A DNA stretch of 64,000 bases from Pomacea canaliculata (GCF_003073045.1 NC_037593.1:11518735-11582734), one strand, 5' to 3'; positions 26,208 to 38,379 are shown, numbered from the stretch's first letter. The notes: generated from the sequence alone by a model not told the origin. A program made the numbers and translations.

Positions 26208-26630
26208 CTGAACAGCCACCGGGATGTAGCAACCAACTGTTGCCGCGCAAGAATACACCCGGACACAGGACGCGGATTTAGACTGTGGTAAGTCCGGCGC
26301 CGGCGCAAGGCTGTGATGCGCCCCTTGGGGGAGAGGTGGGGAGAAAAATACTGTGCCCACCTCCACCCCTCACCCCAACCACCCACACAAACACATCTCC
26401 TCCCAAAAGAGAAACTTTTATCAGCAACAATATTGAATCAGAAGGAGATTTCAAACTCTCGTCTGAAAGGTTTTATTGAGTGGCGACACTTCGACTACAC
26501 ACTGATGCAGACAAGAAATCTGCCGCACCTCTCCGCTCTGTGTCCGGTCTGATAGAGTTTGTTAAAAACTAGAGAGGTATATAACCTACCGGTCTTAATA
26601 CCCATTATCTCTTTATAACCAATTAAAATA

Positions 26631-26647
26631 GGGTTAGGGTTAGGTTA
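26631..26647. repeat. Short telomere-like TTAGGG insertion in unit 1
   Basis: GGGTTAGGGTTAGGTTA occurs where units 2 and 3 have unrelated AT-rich sequence (near 42028 and 53505). It is about two and a half TTAGGG units. Confidence 0.6.
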
Positions 26648-27180
26648 TTATCAATAAAATATAACAACAAGCTATTCGTTCAAACTGTATACAAACAGAC
26701 CCAATCTTAGATAATAAAAATAAATAACAATAAACAAACATTCCAATTTGACAAATAAATTAACAGAAATACACCTGTGCAAAAGTTGTGTGTGTGTGTG
26801 TGTGTGTTTTAGAAAGAGAAAGAGGTAAAAAAACGTAAACTGAAAGTATTGGAATAAAACAAGGTAAAATGTTGAAATATGTATGTAAATATAAAAAAAT
26901 AATTATTTAGTTGTGTGGGGTAAGTCACCTTTCCAACATTAACAACACCAAAAGCAATAATAATAATAATGTCAAAAATCTAAATTGTATCCAAATAATC
27001 AGCAACACACCGAAATTAATTAACAGCAACAAAAATTAAAGGGGATGTTTATAATCTGTAATTAATCACAATATTGTTAATAAATTGAAATTCTAAAAAA
27101 ACTGCCTCAAAAGACAACTTTCAAATGCAGGCTAATAACCATCATAGACAGAAAAATTCCCGGGTGAGCAATGAGTAGGT

Positions 27181-27660
27181 TCAGAGGTCAAGTACCACGT
27201 GATGTTTGTCGTGATCTGGCACGAGCCGCCAGCTGCAGGTGCTGGTAACGATATGATGAAAAAGAGAATCAATATTATTGTTTACTCAATGCCGTTGTAA
27301 ATAATACAGGATGTAGGCAGGCAGCTGTCGCTAAATCTTGTCTGGTTTGGCAGTGATAGCAATCCTAAATAACTGTTATCAGGCTGGATTCCATAGGTGT
27401 ACCTTTCAAAAATAAATAAATATGTCAACAGTCATGTAGTGTAAAGAAAACATGAATTTTCACAGTTTGTATCAAACGTTAAGTTGAACAAATGTTCCAA
27501 CACACAAATACAATGCACGCGCATGTTTAGGTAAGCACACGTGCAGTCGTAGCTGCTCACCTGTCCAGGTACTTGTGGGGTGGCGGCTGTACACCCAGGA
27601 TGACAGGGATGTTGTCTAGTGGGATGGTTCGCACCTTCCCTTCTCTACAACTTGTACTGG
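27181..27660 (-). CDS. Three 3'-terminal exons of an unrecognised gene (partial)
   Basis: Minus-strand exons 27660-27561, 27402-27286 and 27241-27181 have GT-AG sites and fully compatible phases (1 to 2, 2 to 2, then stop). They read through about 92 residues including VRTIPLDNIPVILGVQ, PPPHKYLDRYTYGIQP, SCIIYNGI and CSWRLVPDHDKHHVVLDL, ending at TGA 27183-27181. I do not recognise the family. The CSWRL...VVLDL end is only loosely CUB-like. Upstream exons should lie above 27660 but I could not find them with confidence. It lies head-to-tail upstream of the VWDE-like/lectin promoter on the same strand. The last two exons are partly copied in units 2 and 3. Confidence 0.55.
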
Positions 27661-29696
27661 CTGTGAATGTCGAGATATCCATGACAACTTTACTCATCAT
27701 ATGGCAATATTCTTGCTTTGTATTTTCACAGGAATACAAAAGCCATAACCAGGAGACATGACAGCTTGAACTAGCAATTAGTTTGTTGAAAATTAAATTG
27801 AGTAAACAACACACGAGTGCCTAGCTCTTCTTACAGCCAACAAGTCATGTTACAACTTGTAAGATGAATGTGTCTAAGTATTAACTTTTACTGAATTCCT
27901 TTTTTAAGTAAATATCAAAGCGGCGTTTTATGAAGCCCTTTAGTTTTTTAATTTCGAGAGCAGTTAGGTGTCAGTCTGTTGATGTTTGATGCTGGTGTGC
28001 ATGACATAAACAGTTAGACGGCTGCGTAGTAACTTTCCTGCCCTCAGAGAATAAATAAACCTTACCAGAGAGGTTAATTTTTATCTTGATGGGAGCTGGT
28101 TGAACATTTGACTTCATCTGTCATAATTACTCCACAAATAGTTACACCATATCCCCATGCCCCTCTTGTTTACTTAGGATTTATGGTGAACAAAGGAAAC
28201 TTAGTCTGCAATTAGTTCAGTTGACATTTGATTGTTCTGATAGCAATTAGCTTCTGTGGACTGCAATGTTATGAGATCACAGAAGTAAACAGTTATATAC
28301 GGTGCTAAAATATTTTCTAAGAGAGGTGGACTGGAACTGTATGTGGGGACCAGGATGATGAACTTTTCGTTAATAATTACTACTGCATTAATTTTGATTA
28401 TATGTAATTAATCGGAACAAACTTATCGCAATGCCTTATCTCCCGTATTCTCATTTTCTCCGCCTCTTTAACAGCCTGCTTTAACTGAAACTTAGTTGGT
28501 TGAGGAGATTTTGTTTACAATTATTTTTATAATTTATAATTTGAGAGTCATGCACGGGATGAGTAAACAAACACTACAAAGACTGAGTATATGTTAGGAG
28601 TTTCGATCGTTCTTTCCTGGTGTATACGGAGACCAGAATAAAATCAAATATCTTACATAAGGAGGGAGGAAGGTAGGAAGTTGAATGGCTGTGAGCTGGT
28701 TACTGCCCCTCGACAAAGCCATTTCTTATAAATGTAGCTATTAATTATCAGCGAAAGATTCAAATTGAAATTCGTTAACTAACTCAAACGGCAATGCCAC
28801 ATATGATTAATTCTCTTCTCCTGGAGTTGAGAGGTCATCATGGAGGTTCCGGAAGCTGGCGCTGTTCCCGGTCCCCAGAGGTTGGGTAGGTCAAGGGTGA
28901 GAGTTGATTCCGCGCTTTGTTTTTGTGTCTAGTTGCTGGAATGTTTACCAGGGATGTTTGTTCCATGTTTTAGGTTACACTAGGTATTCACAGACCGTGG
29001 GAAGTGCATGTGATGGACCCTACCGCATAAAACAATTGAGTTTCTGACTTAATGGATCGTTATTAATTAATGTTATTAGATGCATAACGTGTGACTTATG
29101 CTTTTCATTGGTTCAATAAGAACTCAATATACTATTCCATACACTCCGTATACCACAATCTTTGAAACTAAAAATAACTGCTGTTATTGTTGATGCACGC
29201 GCTGTTACAGGATTATTTACCTGTTGACACCTGTGTGCAAGGTCGACGGGTGACCACGTTGTGAAGAGTGATTGTTTAGAGACCTGTAAACATCCCTTTT
29301 TTTAATGGGAGGAGCAGATATTTGTTTTGCTGTGCACAGCAATGAAAACAAACACGAGGTTTCTGACGACTATTCACTTCTTCGGTGTCAGGTGTGACCG
29401 TCAGGTGTCCTGGTTGTACAGGTGTGGTATGAAGTGAGCGACCTTTGCCGTCAGTATGTGAGCGCGTGCCGCTTAATTATAGTTCAAAGCACGCGCCCGC
29501 GTGGTTTGTTTTTGAGACAAGAGTGATGAGGAGCAGCAGGGGAAAGTGAAAATCAATATTTTACCTGGAATAGGGAAAATAATTTGTTAAGTCCTATACC
29601 AGGTGATAGAACTGATGACTATGGAAAGACTCTATATGCCACAGTAAAGTCTATTGTTAAAACTATTTTTTTTAAATTACTATGTAGACAGTAGAC
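27661..29696. other. Unit 1-specific stretch, upstream exons of the unknown gene may lie here
   Basis: This DNA is absent from units 2 and 3. It is AT-rich with a less AT-rich patch near 28840-28900 that could hold an exon, but I found no splice-bounded frame that continues the terminal exons at 27181-27660. Confidence 0.3.
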
Positions 29697-29986
29697 CAGG
29701 GGTGGGCAATTAATTTTCCCAAGGGGCCGCATGAGAAATTGGGATGGTTTTAGAGGGCCGGACTAATATAGTTAACTCAGTTTTACCCAATACTTTATCT
29801 ATAGTATATAACTTAAGATTGTAAAGTGACAAAACATTCTATACAAGGCGAGTTCTTTATAGGGGTGGTCAGGGGTCAAAACATTCTACGTCGGGTGGTT
29901 CTTTGATTGGGGGGCCAGCGGGCGGGCCGGTCAGAGACAGGAGGCGGGCCGGATCCGGCCCGCGGGCCGGCGTTTGCCCAGGTCTG
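29697..29986. mobile_element. hAT-type MITE with 8-bp target-site duplication
   Basis: The 290-bp element starts CAGGGGTGGGCAA and ends TTTGCCCAGGTCTG, imperfect inverted termini. It is flanked by direct 8-bp repeats CAGTAGAC at 29689-29696 and 29987-29994. The interior is GC-rich (GGGCCGCATGAG, CGGGCCGGATCCGG), unlike the host DNA. No transposase is encoded. Eight-bp duplications and CAG-type termini are diagnostic of hAT. Confidence 0.92.
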
Positions 29987-31304
29987 CAGTAGACGGTTGC
30001 AAGCCTTGTACTCAATCTTGGCAAATGTGACGTCAATCGAAAAAGCAAGATAGTCACATAAGTAAAGAAAACAGAAAAAGCTTCTAGATAAATGAGCGAC
30101 GAGAAGGTTGCACAGCCTCAGTCAGTGGACATTTCACTGGGTGTCAGGGTTAATTAGTCTCATTAAGCTGGTCAGAATGTAACACCTGTATGAACAATTC
30201 CCTAGACTCAAGGGCATGAGATAAACACATGGACTAACAACAACATACGGGGCGGAGTACATCTTACAAGGGTGTGTGAACGCGTCGGATAGGTACAGGC
30301 AATGTCTGGTTTATTTTGAACTACAGTCAGCTGCTTACAGTCTTTGATGTCTGTGGGTTAATGAAGGAAACAGAAATATTGATGTAATAAGCGGTGTTGC
30401 TTCATTCAGATACAAAATGGCATGAAGATAAAATGGAAAATGCCGAAAGCGTAAAAAAAGAAGAAAGGCGATAGTATAAATGAAGTCTGCCTAGCGAAAC
30501 TCACACAAAAAGAACAGATTTTCGGAGATCGAAAAAAATTAGTGTAAATGTTAAATATCATAATGTTGCAAGAATAGTAGAAATGCTTGAACAATGTAAT
30601 CTACAATAAAGCTGTTTCTTTTGAAAAGAATCAAAAACAAAGTAGTCCATTTGCTAAGCATGTCATAGCTGATCAGAATTATTTCTAGTCCAAGTGTTTT
30701 CACTACTATACAAGTAATATTGCAAATAAAGTCCGCTGACTATCTAGCTTATGATTAAGCCGCAACGCAGCTTATAAAACAAAGAAAGATTAAAAGAAGA
30801 ATTTACAACGAAAGAGATGAATAATAAGTCACATGTGACAGTCACTGCATACCTGTTAGCGGCCAAAAAAAGTTAAAACATACAACTTCAATATTAATGT
30901 GCAATTTGACAGTCTTCTCAAGCGGAAGAAAATCTCGACCAAAACACTCGTGGGGATACAAGTGACGACGGTCCAAAGGAAAACATCAATTTACCGACTG
31001 CAAAATTATGATCCAGGGAACAACAGTGAGAGAATAATAGTGAAACTAGCCATGACATTACTTGACAACAAAGCTGTCTGCCAAACGCTGGGGGGCCGCT
31101 GATAAAAGGTTTTTCTCAAGCTGGAACTACTCAGGGCATGTAACAGATTATAATAGTTATTGCTCTCTATCTGAGCAGTGGTTGTGATGGAGCGTGGGAT
31201 AATGGCGGTAAAGCTTCAGTAATCATCTAATGCAGCAAACAATACAAATCATGCAAATCCTTAATGAAGCGTTGTTGTTGTTGATACAAGCTGTCGGTCG
31301 TTCA
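29987..31304. other. Non-coding flank in unit 1
   Basis: From about 30610 this stretch is homologous to the DNA next to the reversed CTLD-B exons of units 2 and 3. The part nearest 31304 also weakly matches the 3' flank of the VWDE-like/lectin gene near 15480-15600. No open gene is recognised. Confidence 0.45.
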
Positions 31305-31558
31305 CTACATACTGATGTCTGCCTGACAAACAAACGACAGCTTTAATGGACAGGAACAGTCGTTAAGAGCGAAATTGTTTGGAAAGGCGATCTCAACACA
31401 GTCTTCGACTTCCCCAGCGTCGTCCAGCTGGCCACGTGACCCGAGGGGGGAATCTGTCATCAAGGGGGTGCCGTCGCTCCACAGGAAGTGACCCTCGCTT
31501 ACAATGTCGTCTGCTCCAATTCACAGACCTTGGCCTAATTTTGGATCTGTCTCTTTAC
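31305..31558 (-). pseudogene. Reversed CTLD-B exon of unit 1, with premature stop
   Basis: This matches the last exon of the VWDE-like/lectin gene (16017-15764): same phase-1 acceptor, similar body (LGQG, GADDIV, WSDGTPL) and end FVCQADISM. The Trp codon in GLWIG is TGA at 31523-31521, so it cannot be read through. The carbohydrate-site triplet is QLD rather than QPD. The intron behind it is homologous to the VWDE-gene intron up to about 31900, then breaks off at a telomere-like repeat, so no partner CTLD-A exon sits beside it. Confidence 0.9.
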
Positions 31559-31901
31559 CTGCACAAACATGAAGATTTTCTTCTCATCCGAAACATTCGT
31601 TGAATCTCATTTTACCAATTAATTTAAAAAACAGAATCGAAAGTGAGTGCTGAGTAAAGTAGCCCTCAATAATTTATAGTAGATGGACGGACAGATTCCC
31701 GCGTGTTTAGTAATGACAAAATGATTGTTTTGCAGTGGCAGAGGTAGTGATGTGTGGACATGGAACACGACTGTCTTTCATGAAGCTAATTAAATGCAGT
31801 TAAATGACATACAAGAAAAGTAAATAAGAAAATGAATTACAGTGTGGAGATGTATTTCAGCACTCATTTGTGCGAAATCTTATGCTTTAATTCAGAGACA
31901 A

Positions 31902-31921
31902 CTAACCCTAACCCTAACCCT
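31902..31921. repeat. Telomere-like CCCTAA repeat at a rearrangement junction
   Basis: CTAACCCTAACCCTAACCCT lies exactly where homology to the VWDE-gene CTLD intron stops, a few bases short of where the CTLD-A exon would be expected. Units 2 and 3 lack this segment. Confidence 0.75.
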
Positions 31922-32989
31922 GACATCTTTATTTGTAAAAAAACAGACTTTAAACCTAAATTCAAAACCCAGACAAGGAAAAGCGGGTGTGCTCCACATG
32001 CGCTGGACCCGGACATCACCAGTTTCAGCTAACAGGGGAAGTAACACGTCTCGCACTCTAAATCTGAATAAGGTAGTTATTAACACACAACAACAACAAC
32101 AACAAGAACAAAGGCAATACTTTCGCTCGCCCTCACGCGCACCTACAGACTAGAATAGTGTGGAACCCAAACCAATAAACGTCCACTCACCCAAACGGCT
32201 TGTGACAGGTCGATGGACTTATTGTTTGAAGTTATTTCAACGGAATGGGTGGTCCGTCCAACTACACCGCACATTACTAAAGTTATGATGTCAAGATTTT
32301 TTAAAATCTATTGCGTGGAGGACATCTTGAATCTTTCCTTGACAATGTCTTGCTACATTTAAACAAAAGTCTTTTGCTTCTTTATTATGAAATCAACCAA
32401 TTAAATAAGAAGACAGTTAAGAAGCATTGTACTAGAAACGTTTTCCAGTAATGCTGTCTACCTCCTAAACCTCAAAACGTTTTGTGTGACGTGTTGCTTT
32501 ACTAGTTGTTTATCTTTCCTGTTGAAACATGTCGTGTTAGATACAACTATGTATTTCGGCAAAAGTGTTTCCTATTGTTGGGAGCAATGAAGACAGATTG
32601 ATCTCAGGAGGTGGGGTAAAAAATGTGTTTTCCTAATAAAATGGTGCAGCTCCGAGACAAAAACTACCATCTTGCTTCGTCGAGTGACATCACATGTTGC
32701 AGATGGGCGGTAACCGACTCACAGCCATTTATCTTCCCATGTTTGTCCTCACTGTTAGAGATAAATCATTTATTTTTGCCTCACTCACATTTTTGAATTA
32801 AGCTGATTGTCTCCATACAAAACAATTAATTGGTGCGCGGGCTTTGAACTGTATTTGAGTTACAGAAAACACAATAGAATATTGATGACAGGGCGAGTTC
32901 ATGTCAGACCACGCCTCTCGTGACGTGGATAACTTTTGTTACCGGCCGGCCTTCTCTCACAAAATAATTATTTTTAATGCCACGTGGGA

Positions 32990-33040
32990 GTGTGGACGAG
33001 AGTATATATTGCTGATGCCGCCCTGTGTTCAGACAGTCCG
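32990..33040 (+). promoter_or_regulatory. TATA core promoter of the unit 1 lectin gene
   Basis: TATATAT at 33003-33009 is followed about 27 nt later by TCAGACAGTCC, an initiator-like start region. The first splice donor lies at 33098. The block is conserved in unit 2 (TATA 45122-45128) and unit 3 (TATA 56604-56610). Confidence 0.7.
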
Positions 33041-33094
33041 AGGTCTCTCCTCTACGAACCACGTGAACACAGCGAGAAGTACAGACGTGTCGAT

Positions 33095-36000
33095 ATGGTA
33101 AGAGTTTATGTAGATACTTACATACTTATGTACTTATGTAGATACTTACACTACTTACTGAAATTTTGTATAAGTCTGGGGAAGCTGCAATTTTTTAAGA
33201 ATATTAAAAAAACTTAACCATTACAATCAAATGATGGTATGCTGCAGATTTAACGTTTTATGATTATTATTCACAAGTTATTTTTCTTTGCGACTCTGGT
33301 TTGATATTCCACAGGTTCATGCTGGGATCTTAAATTTTATTCTCCATCACTGCACGGAAAATGTGATTAGTTTTCTCTGTTGGATCTTGTTTATTAGTCT
33401 ACTCAATCAAATGCCATCGTGAGTGTATTGACTATTTGTTCTCAGGCCGCCTCACGATCACCTCGTCTCACAATCGTGATGCTACTGGCTCTCACCTGTG
33501 TGGCGACTGTCACCTTGGGCAAGTTCTGTTTCTTGTCTCTTGTTTCTATGGTTAAAAAACTTCATTTGTGATCAGACAATTAGAAATAAACATCACTGAT
33601 GTTGTTGCCTTGACAACAACTAGCATTTACATGACAGAATAGATAACATTTATTATTGTAATGTATGTTATAAATACATATTATGTAAAATATATGTCCT
33701 GAGCAGGTAACGGATCAAAGAGAATTAGAAATTCAGGCTTGATGATCACAGCAATAAGAAATTTATTTATAACAAAACATGTATAAATATAAGATAAATA
33801 TTTTGTAACCTTATCTCTAATTACACAGCACTGTATCACTTAGCATATTTTAAAACAATCTTTATTATAGTTTGTAATGTTTCCGATCACTCATTTTTAG
33901 TGTATCCTCATAAGAATGTTACTCAAATATGGAAGACACAAACAGCGCTGACTACACATCACTAACTAAGTCTTTGTGTAGACAAGTTGTGTAGTCATTA
34001 GTCAACATTGTAGACCGAATTTAGGGTGATGAGAGATTTGGATTATTGTAAAAATGACAACTATTGCCAAAAGGAAGTGCAGGGAGATTAACAAAATGTA
34101 AATATACATAACATAGACGAAATAGAAAAACTAATGAGCAATAAAAATTAATCTAACATCTATGTAATTGCTGCGAATGTAACCGTTAATAAAAAATCTG
34201 CAACAGAAAGCATGGTAATTACAAACAGGTAAACAATCACAAAGGCAAGTTTTAGAGTTGCGTTGTTTCCAGAAAATAATAGGAAGAGCTCCATGTCTTT
34301 GATGTTGTCAACACCTACAATGTAGAGTTGTTTAGCAGGTAACAGTAAGTTGTTTTGTTTGTTTAGGTGCGCCTAGTGAGAACGGAAACAGCTCTGTTGC
34401 TCGTCCGAGTAAAGCTGCTAAGGCTCCCTCCGGTAAACCTACATTAACAGTAACTACAGTAGAAATAACACATGTTTAAAGAGGTTTATGTCTCTTTATT
34501 ATGTACAATTACTGACGGTTACTGCACTTTCCTGCTTTCCTGTCATCAGAAACTCTCTCGCTCGCCTCACTGCCCATCGCATGATGATACTCTTTATATT
34601 AAGTTTTATTTGTTTAGTCAACAATAGTTTTGTTTATTTCTGGCTACTTTTCCCGGTGAGTAGGATACATTAGGATTCTTTTTGTACGTGTTAGAATAGA
34701 GCACGAGGCTTGTAAAGTCACGTGACTAAATAGTTTGGGTTCAGCTCGTTTATCGAAGTGTAGACAATAACCCTGATGATACAAACTTTGTTGTTAGATA
34801 ACATTGTACGGGAAAGTGATTCACTGTCATTACTGCACGTGCAGAACAACACTTGAAATTCTAATTTGAAATTGTCGGCCGTTAAAACGTCCGACTGCAG
34901 CTATTAGTAGTACCATTGGAAGTCAAATTATCCGTTGTAGGAAAGTCTCCAGTGTCCGTGCTGATGCAGTGGGCACGGAGACATGCAGACAAAGACTGAC
35001 AGTGACAGTGACTACACCAGTACACACTACTTACACTTACAATGCCGAGGGTCGCTAATGTAAAGGTCAGTTCCTGACACAACATGTTGCGATGTAAACT
35101 TGTTTGTGCAGGTGGCTGTCCTGTGGATAAAGGTTACGAGCTTTATGACAATCGTTGTCTGAAGCTGTACACTGAGAGTCAAGACTACCAGACTGCCAGA
35201 GCGCGCTGTGAAGCTGATGGAGCTCATCTCTTTCACTTCAAGTCACGTGATCAGGATAGCCCGGCCTTGGTTCATCTGTTGACCACGAGGGGTAAGTTGA
35301 TACAAATGTTACTGTCATCTACAGCACGAATGAGGTGTAGTACGAAAAATTGGTAAATCCAAACTTAAAAAAGGACATACTGACGTTAAGAAGAAGAAGA
35401 ATATTCTCATTTAAGACTCCCGCACTTGTACAACATGCACTCACTCATACACAAAGTACAGCCAATAGATGGCAGTGTGATACCCAGGACAAGTGATACA
35501 AACCTCAGGGTAAGTCCAAGTGAAATGTTTGTAGGCTAAAAGGCCCACGACTAGCAGCCAGTGAGGATGTGAAATCTTAGAACTTTTATGAGAAGTTACT
35601 AACACTGACTTTATACTCAAATTTTTTTTTAAAAGCTCATTTGCAAAATGACATACTGGAAAAAAGAAAATTAAATTTAAAAAATCAGTTTGCATATTTC
35701 AAGTACTCCATTTCAAATACTAATTTACTAAATACAACTAAAACACATTTATTTTAAAGTTACTATTATATACTGTTGTGCTAATTTTTTAATAGAAAAA
35801 TTAAAAGGTATTTTATGTGAGGTAGGCAGCTTCAAATATTACAAAAATTATCAATTTTTCATGAGTAACGAACTCAAAACAAATTCAATTTCTAAGCTAC
35901 TAGAGAGATGAGATTTTGTTCAAATTTGAAACACTGTCAGAAATCACGGATATCTTTTAATCTATATAGTGTTAATTACTTTTACTTGTAGTAGAGGGGG

Positions 36001-37526
36001 GTAGTGGTTAAAAATGAAGAGTAAGCATCTAATATTTCATCTGGACATTTCCTGGTCAACCCAAACTTTTAATTGATGATGGTGAGAGAAATAACACACA
36101 CAAGCGCAATGCCGAGTAAATAATAAATGAATACCCTCAAATTTGTGTGGGTTATACAGTCAGCCCACCCCCCACCCCCCTTTTGATTAAGGGAAGAGCT
36201 TTAAACATTGTTATACATACTCACAAGAGTAGTTTTAGTATGTTAACAAATAATAGTCAGATATTGTTATTCTGTCCGAGGGACTCGCTGCAGATTTCAC
36301 GTCCCCTCGTTAATTCACTTGATTATTGTCTGGCTCTGAGTTTTAAGCAGATTAAAATATTTTTAATCATTAAAACGGTGCAATAGTTTCAGAAATTTTG
36401 TTATCTATAATATTAATAATTACTAATGGCTTATTTTAACAATTCAACCTTCCAGCTATAATATATCACTAACGATAAAATGCTATCGATGTATATATAA
36501 CAGTAAATCATCGACTCAGTTTTTGTTCTGTTTTTCTCATAGTTTCTTAACACTGTCATTAAACACTACAAATAATCATTTTAAAAAAAATAATGTTGTT
36601 TGCCGTTACGTAATATAAATACCGTAATATCCAATTTTTGTTTTTGAATGTGTGCATCAGCAAATGAAACTGATTCTAAAGAGGAGAAACATGAACAAAC
36701 TTGTCTCTTTATTGCCTGTCAGTTAAATTAAGTTACTATTTTAGGCTACCCTCTGGTATTTTCCAGCCTTTTCCTTTGATTTCTGGTAGATATGTTCGTA
36801 CAGAAACATGATTGTAGTTTTTAAAAAAGCATGCTATTGTAGTTCTAGTTTCTTAGTAAAACATAACTAAGGGACATTAATACTCTTTCTAGTCCAGATG
36901 TAAGCAAGTTATGATATATAAATATAACTTTTATTGTTGGAATGAGATGGGAAATGGGAGGAAACTGCACACCACACACACACACACACACAAACACACA
37001 AAATAGAGTGGTCTACTACAAAATAGTTGGATAACTAAATGAATTCTATTTAAATGATTATGTGACCAGCTAAAACTGTGTACAATGTAGGGTTTCGATC
37101 ACCTCACACAAAATTTCCTTTTTTTCCACCTGAAGCTTTACCGACAACGTATCTTATTTCTTCGTGGTAAAGCTTTCACTTTGTCTCTTGTCTTTTATTT
37201 ATTCATATGATTGTAATGTAGACCATTAGATGAAATATTCATTAAAAGAAGGAAATCATTCTTTGTGCTCAGGTGAAGTGCTCCAGGGAATATCACACGG
37301 TTTATGGGTTGGAGCAACTGACATTGAAGTGGAGGGACAGTTTGTGTGGAGTGACGGCACCTCTGTGCCGACAAATACCGGACTCTGGGGCGACACTCAA
37401 CCGGACAACTATTTGAACAACGAGGACTGTGCTGATGTCGGCATCTCAAACGGTATCATGCTCAACGACCTTCCCTGCTCTTCGAAGCTGAAGTACGTCT
37501 GTCAGGTAGACATCAACAAGCAGTGA
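33095..37526 (+). CDS. Secreted C-type lectin, unit 1 (intact, 191 aa model)
   Basis: Exons: 33095-33097 (the ATG alone), 33446-33518, 34367-34432, 35112-35291, 37273-37526. The start is split so that ATG is the last codon before the first donor. Exon 2 gives a signal peptide (AASRSPRLTIVMLLALTCVA). Exon 3 is a short Ser/Ala/Lys linker (ENGNSSVARPSKAAK) with one N-glycosylation site. Exons 4 and 5 form a long-form CTLD: GGCPVDKGYELY, NRCLKLY, RCEADGAHL, then GLWVGATDIEVEG, WSDGT, QPDN, NNEDC, LND, YVCQ. Six cysteines fit three disulfides. QPD predicts galactose-type Ca-dependent binding, with LND in place of the usual WND. The exon 2 donor is GC (G|GCAAGT). All later introns are phase 1. An extra 150-nt exon at 34901-35050 may be included. 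Probably a soluble haemolymph or mucus lectin. Confidence 0.86.
34901..35050 (+). other. Candidate extra exon of the unit 1 lectin gene
   Basis: A frame opens after a GACTGCAG acceptor in phase 1 and stays open for 150 nt (motifs TIGSQIIRCRK, TPVHTTYTYNAEG) to GAGG|GTCGC, a weak phase-1 donor. Without splicing it stops at TAA 35056-35058. The unit 2 (47113-47262) and unit 3 (59652-59801) counterparts are also open and exactly 150 nt despite two 6-nt indels. It could be an added ectodomain segment or an alternative terminal exon. No domain recognised. Confidence 0.4.
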
Positions 37527-37634
37527 ATGACAAATAATGAGCTGTCAACACTGTACGTTAGTAACGGTCAGTCCGCTGGTCTCAGTCTCCTTCTACTTTA
37601 ACCATGCCATACTGGTCATGTTAAAATTTGACGA

Positions 37635-37640
37635 AATAAA
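37635..37640 (+). terminator. Polyadenylation signal of the unit 1 lectin gene
   Basis: AATAAA lies 109 nt after the stop codon and is conserved in unit 2 (49572-49577) and unit 3 (61353-61358). Confidence 0.8.
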
Positions 37641-37965
37641 GAAATATTGAAATCTTTCCTTCCATCATTGTGTTGTTATCGCTTGTAATGTAACAGCTGT
37701 CGAGAAAGTGAATGTAAGACTGTTGTTAGTAATATCGTGTATGTCACAGAGATATCAGTCACAGTGGCAGAGGTAGATGTTTTTATCTTGTATATAATTA
37801 TCTCACAGGAGATAACAGACCAGAACAATTTGTAACTATCTGATAAATTAACCCCCTTATCATATTTTAAACTTGACAGCATTTACAGGTTATTTTAGCA
37901 TGTGAATTCGTGAACTCAGTGTTTAAAGACAAAGACACGACATCTGCGATCGTGTTTCTGTAGAC

Positions 37966-38379
37966 CAGGGATGCACAACCTACGGCCCGCGGGCCATATC
38001 CGGCCCGCGAAACTTCTGCCCACAGTGCAGGAAATCGGCATGTTAGTATTAAAAGAAGACCTTAAAAAAACGAAAAAAACGAAGAAGAAGTATTTATCCC
38101 CACGTAGGGGCGTCTCTCAATCTTTTTTTCGATGGACGAACATTTCGATTCAGTGCTCCGACTTGGTGTCTCTACGATGAGGCCGGACATTCAGAAGTTG
38201 GTTTCGGGAAAACAACTTCAAATATCCCACTAATTAATACATAATTAATGGTAAGTACAACTTGTTTCTAATAAAAAATGGTATCTGCTCTATTTTTTTT
38301 TTCCTTTTTGTATTTTTGCGGCGAAACGGCTGTCCGAAATGGATATGGCCCGCAGGCCGAAAAAGGTTGGGCATCACTG
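37966..38379. mobile_element. hAT-derived element inserted in unit 1 only
   Basis: The 414-bp insert starts CAGGGATGCACAACC and ends GGTTGGGCATCACTG. It is flanked by 8-bp direct repeats CTGTAGAC (37958-37965 and 38380-38387). Units 2 and 3 have a single CTGTAGAC at the same place (near 49854 and 61634), so they preserve the empty site. The interior keeps a decayed transposase-like piece (RLGVSTMRPDIQKL). It is non-autonomous. Confidence 0.95.
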
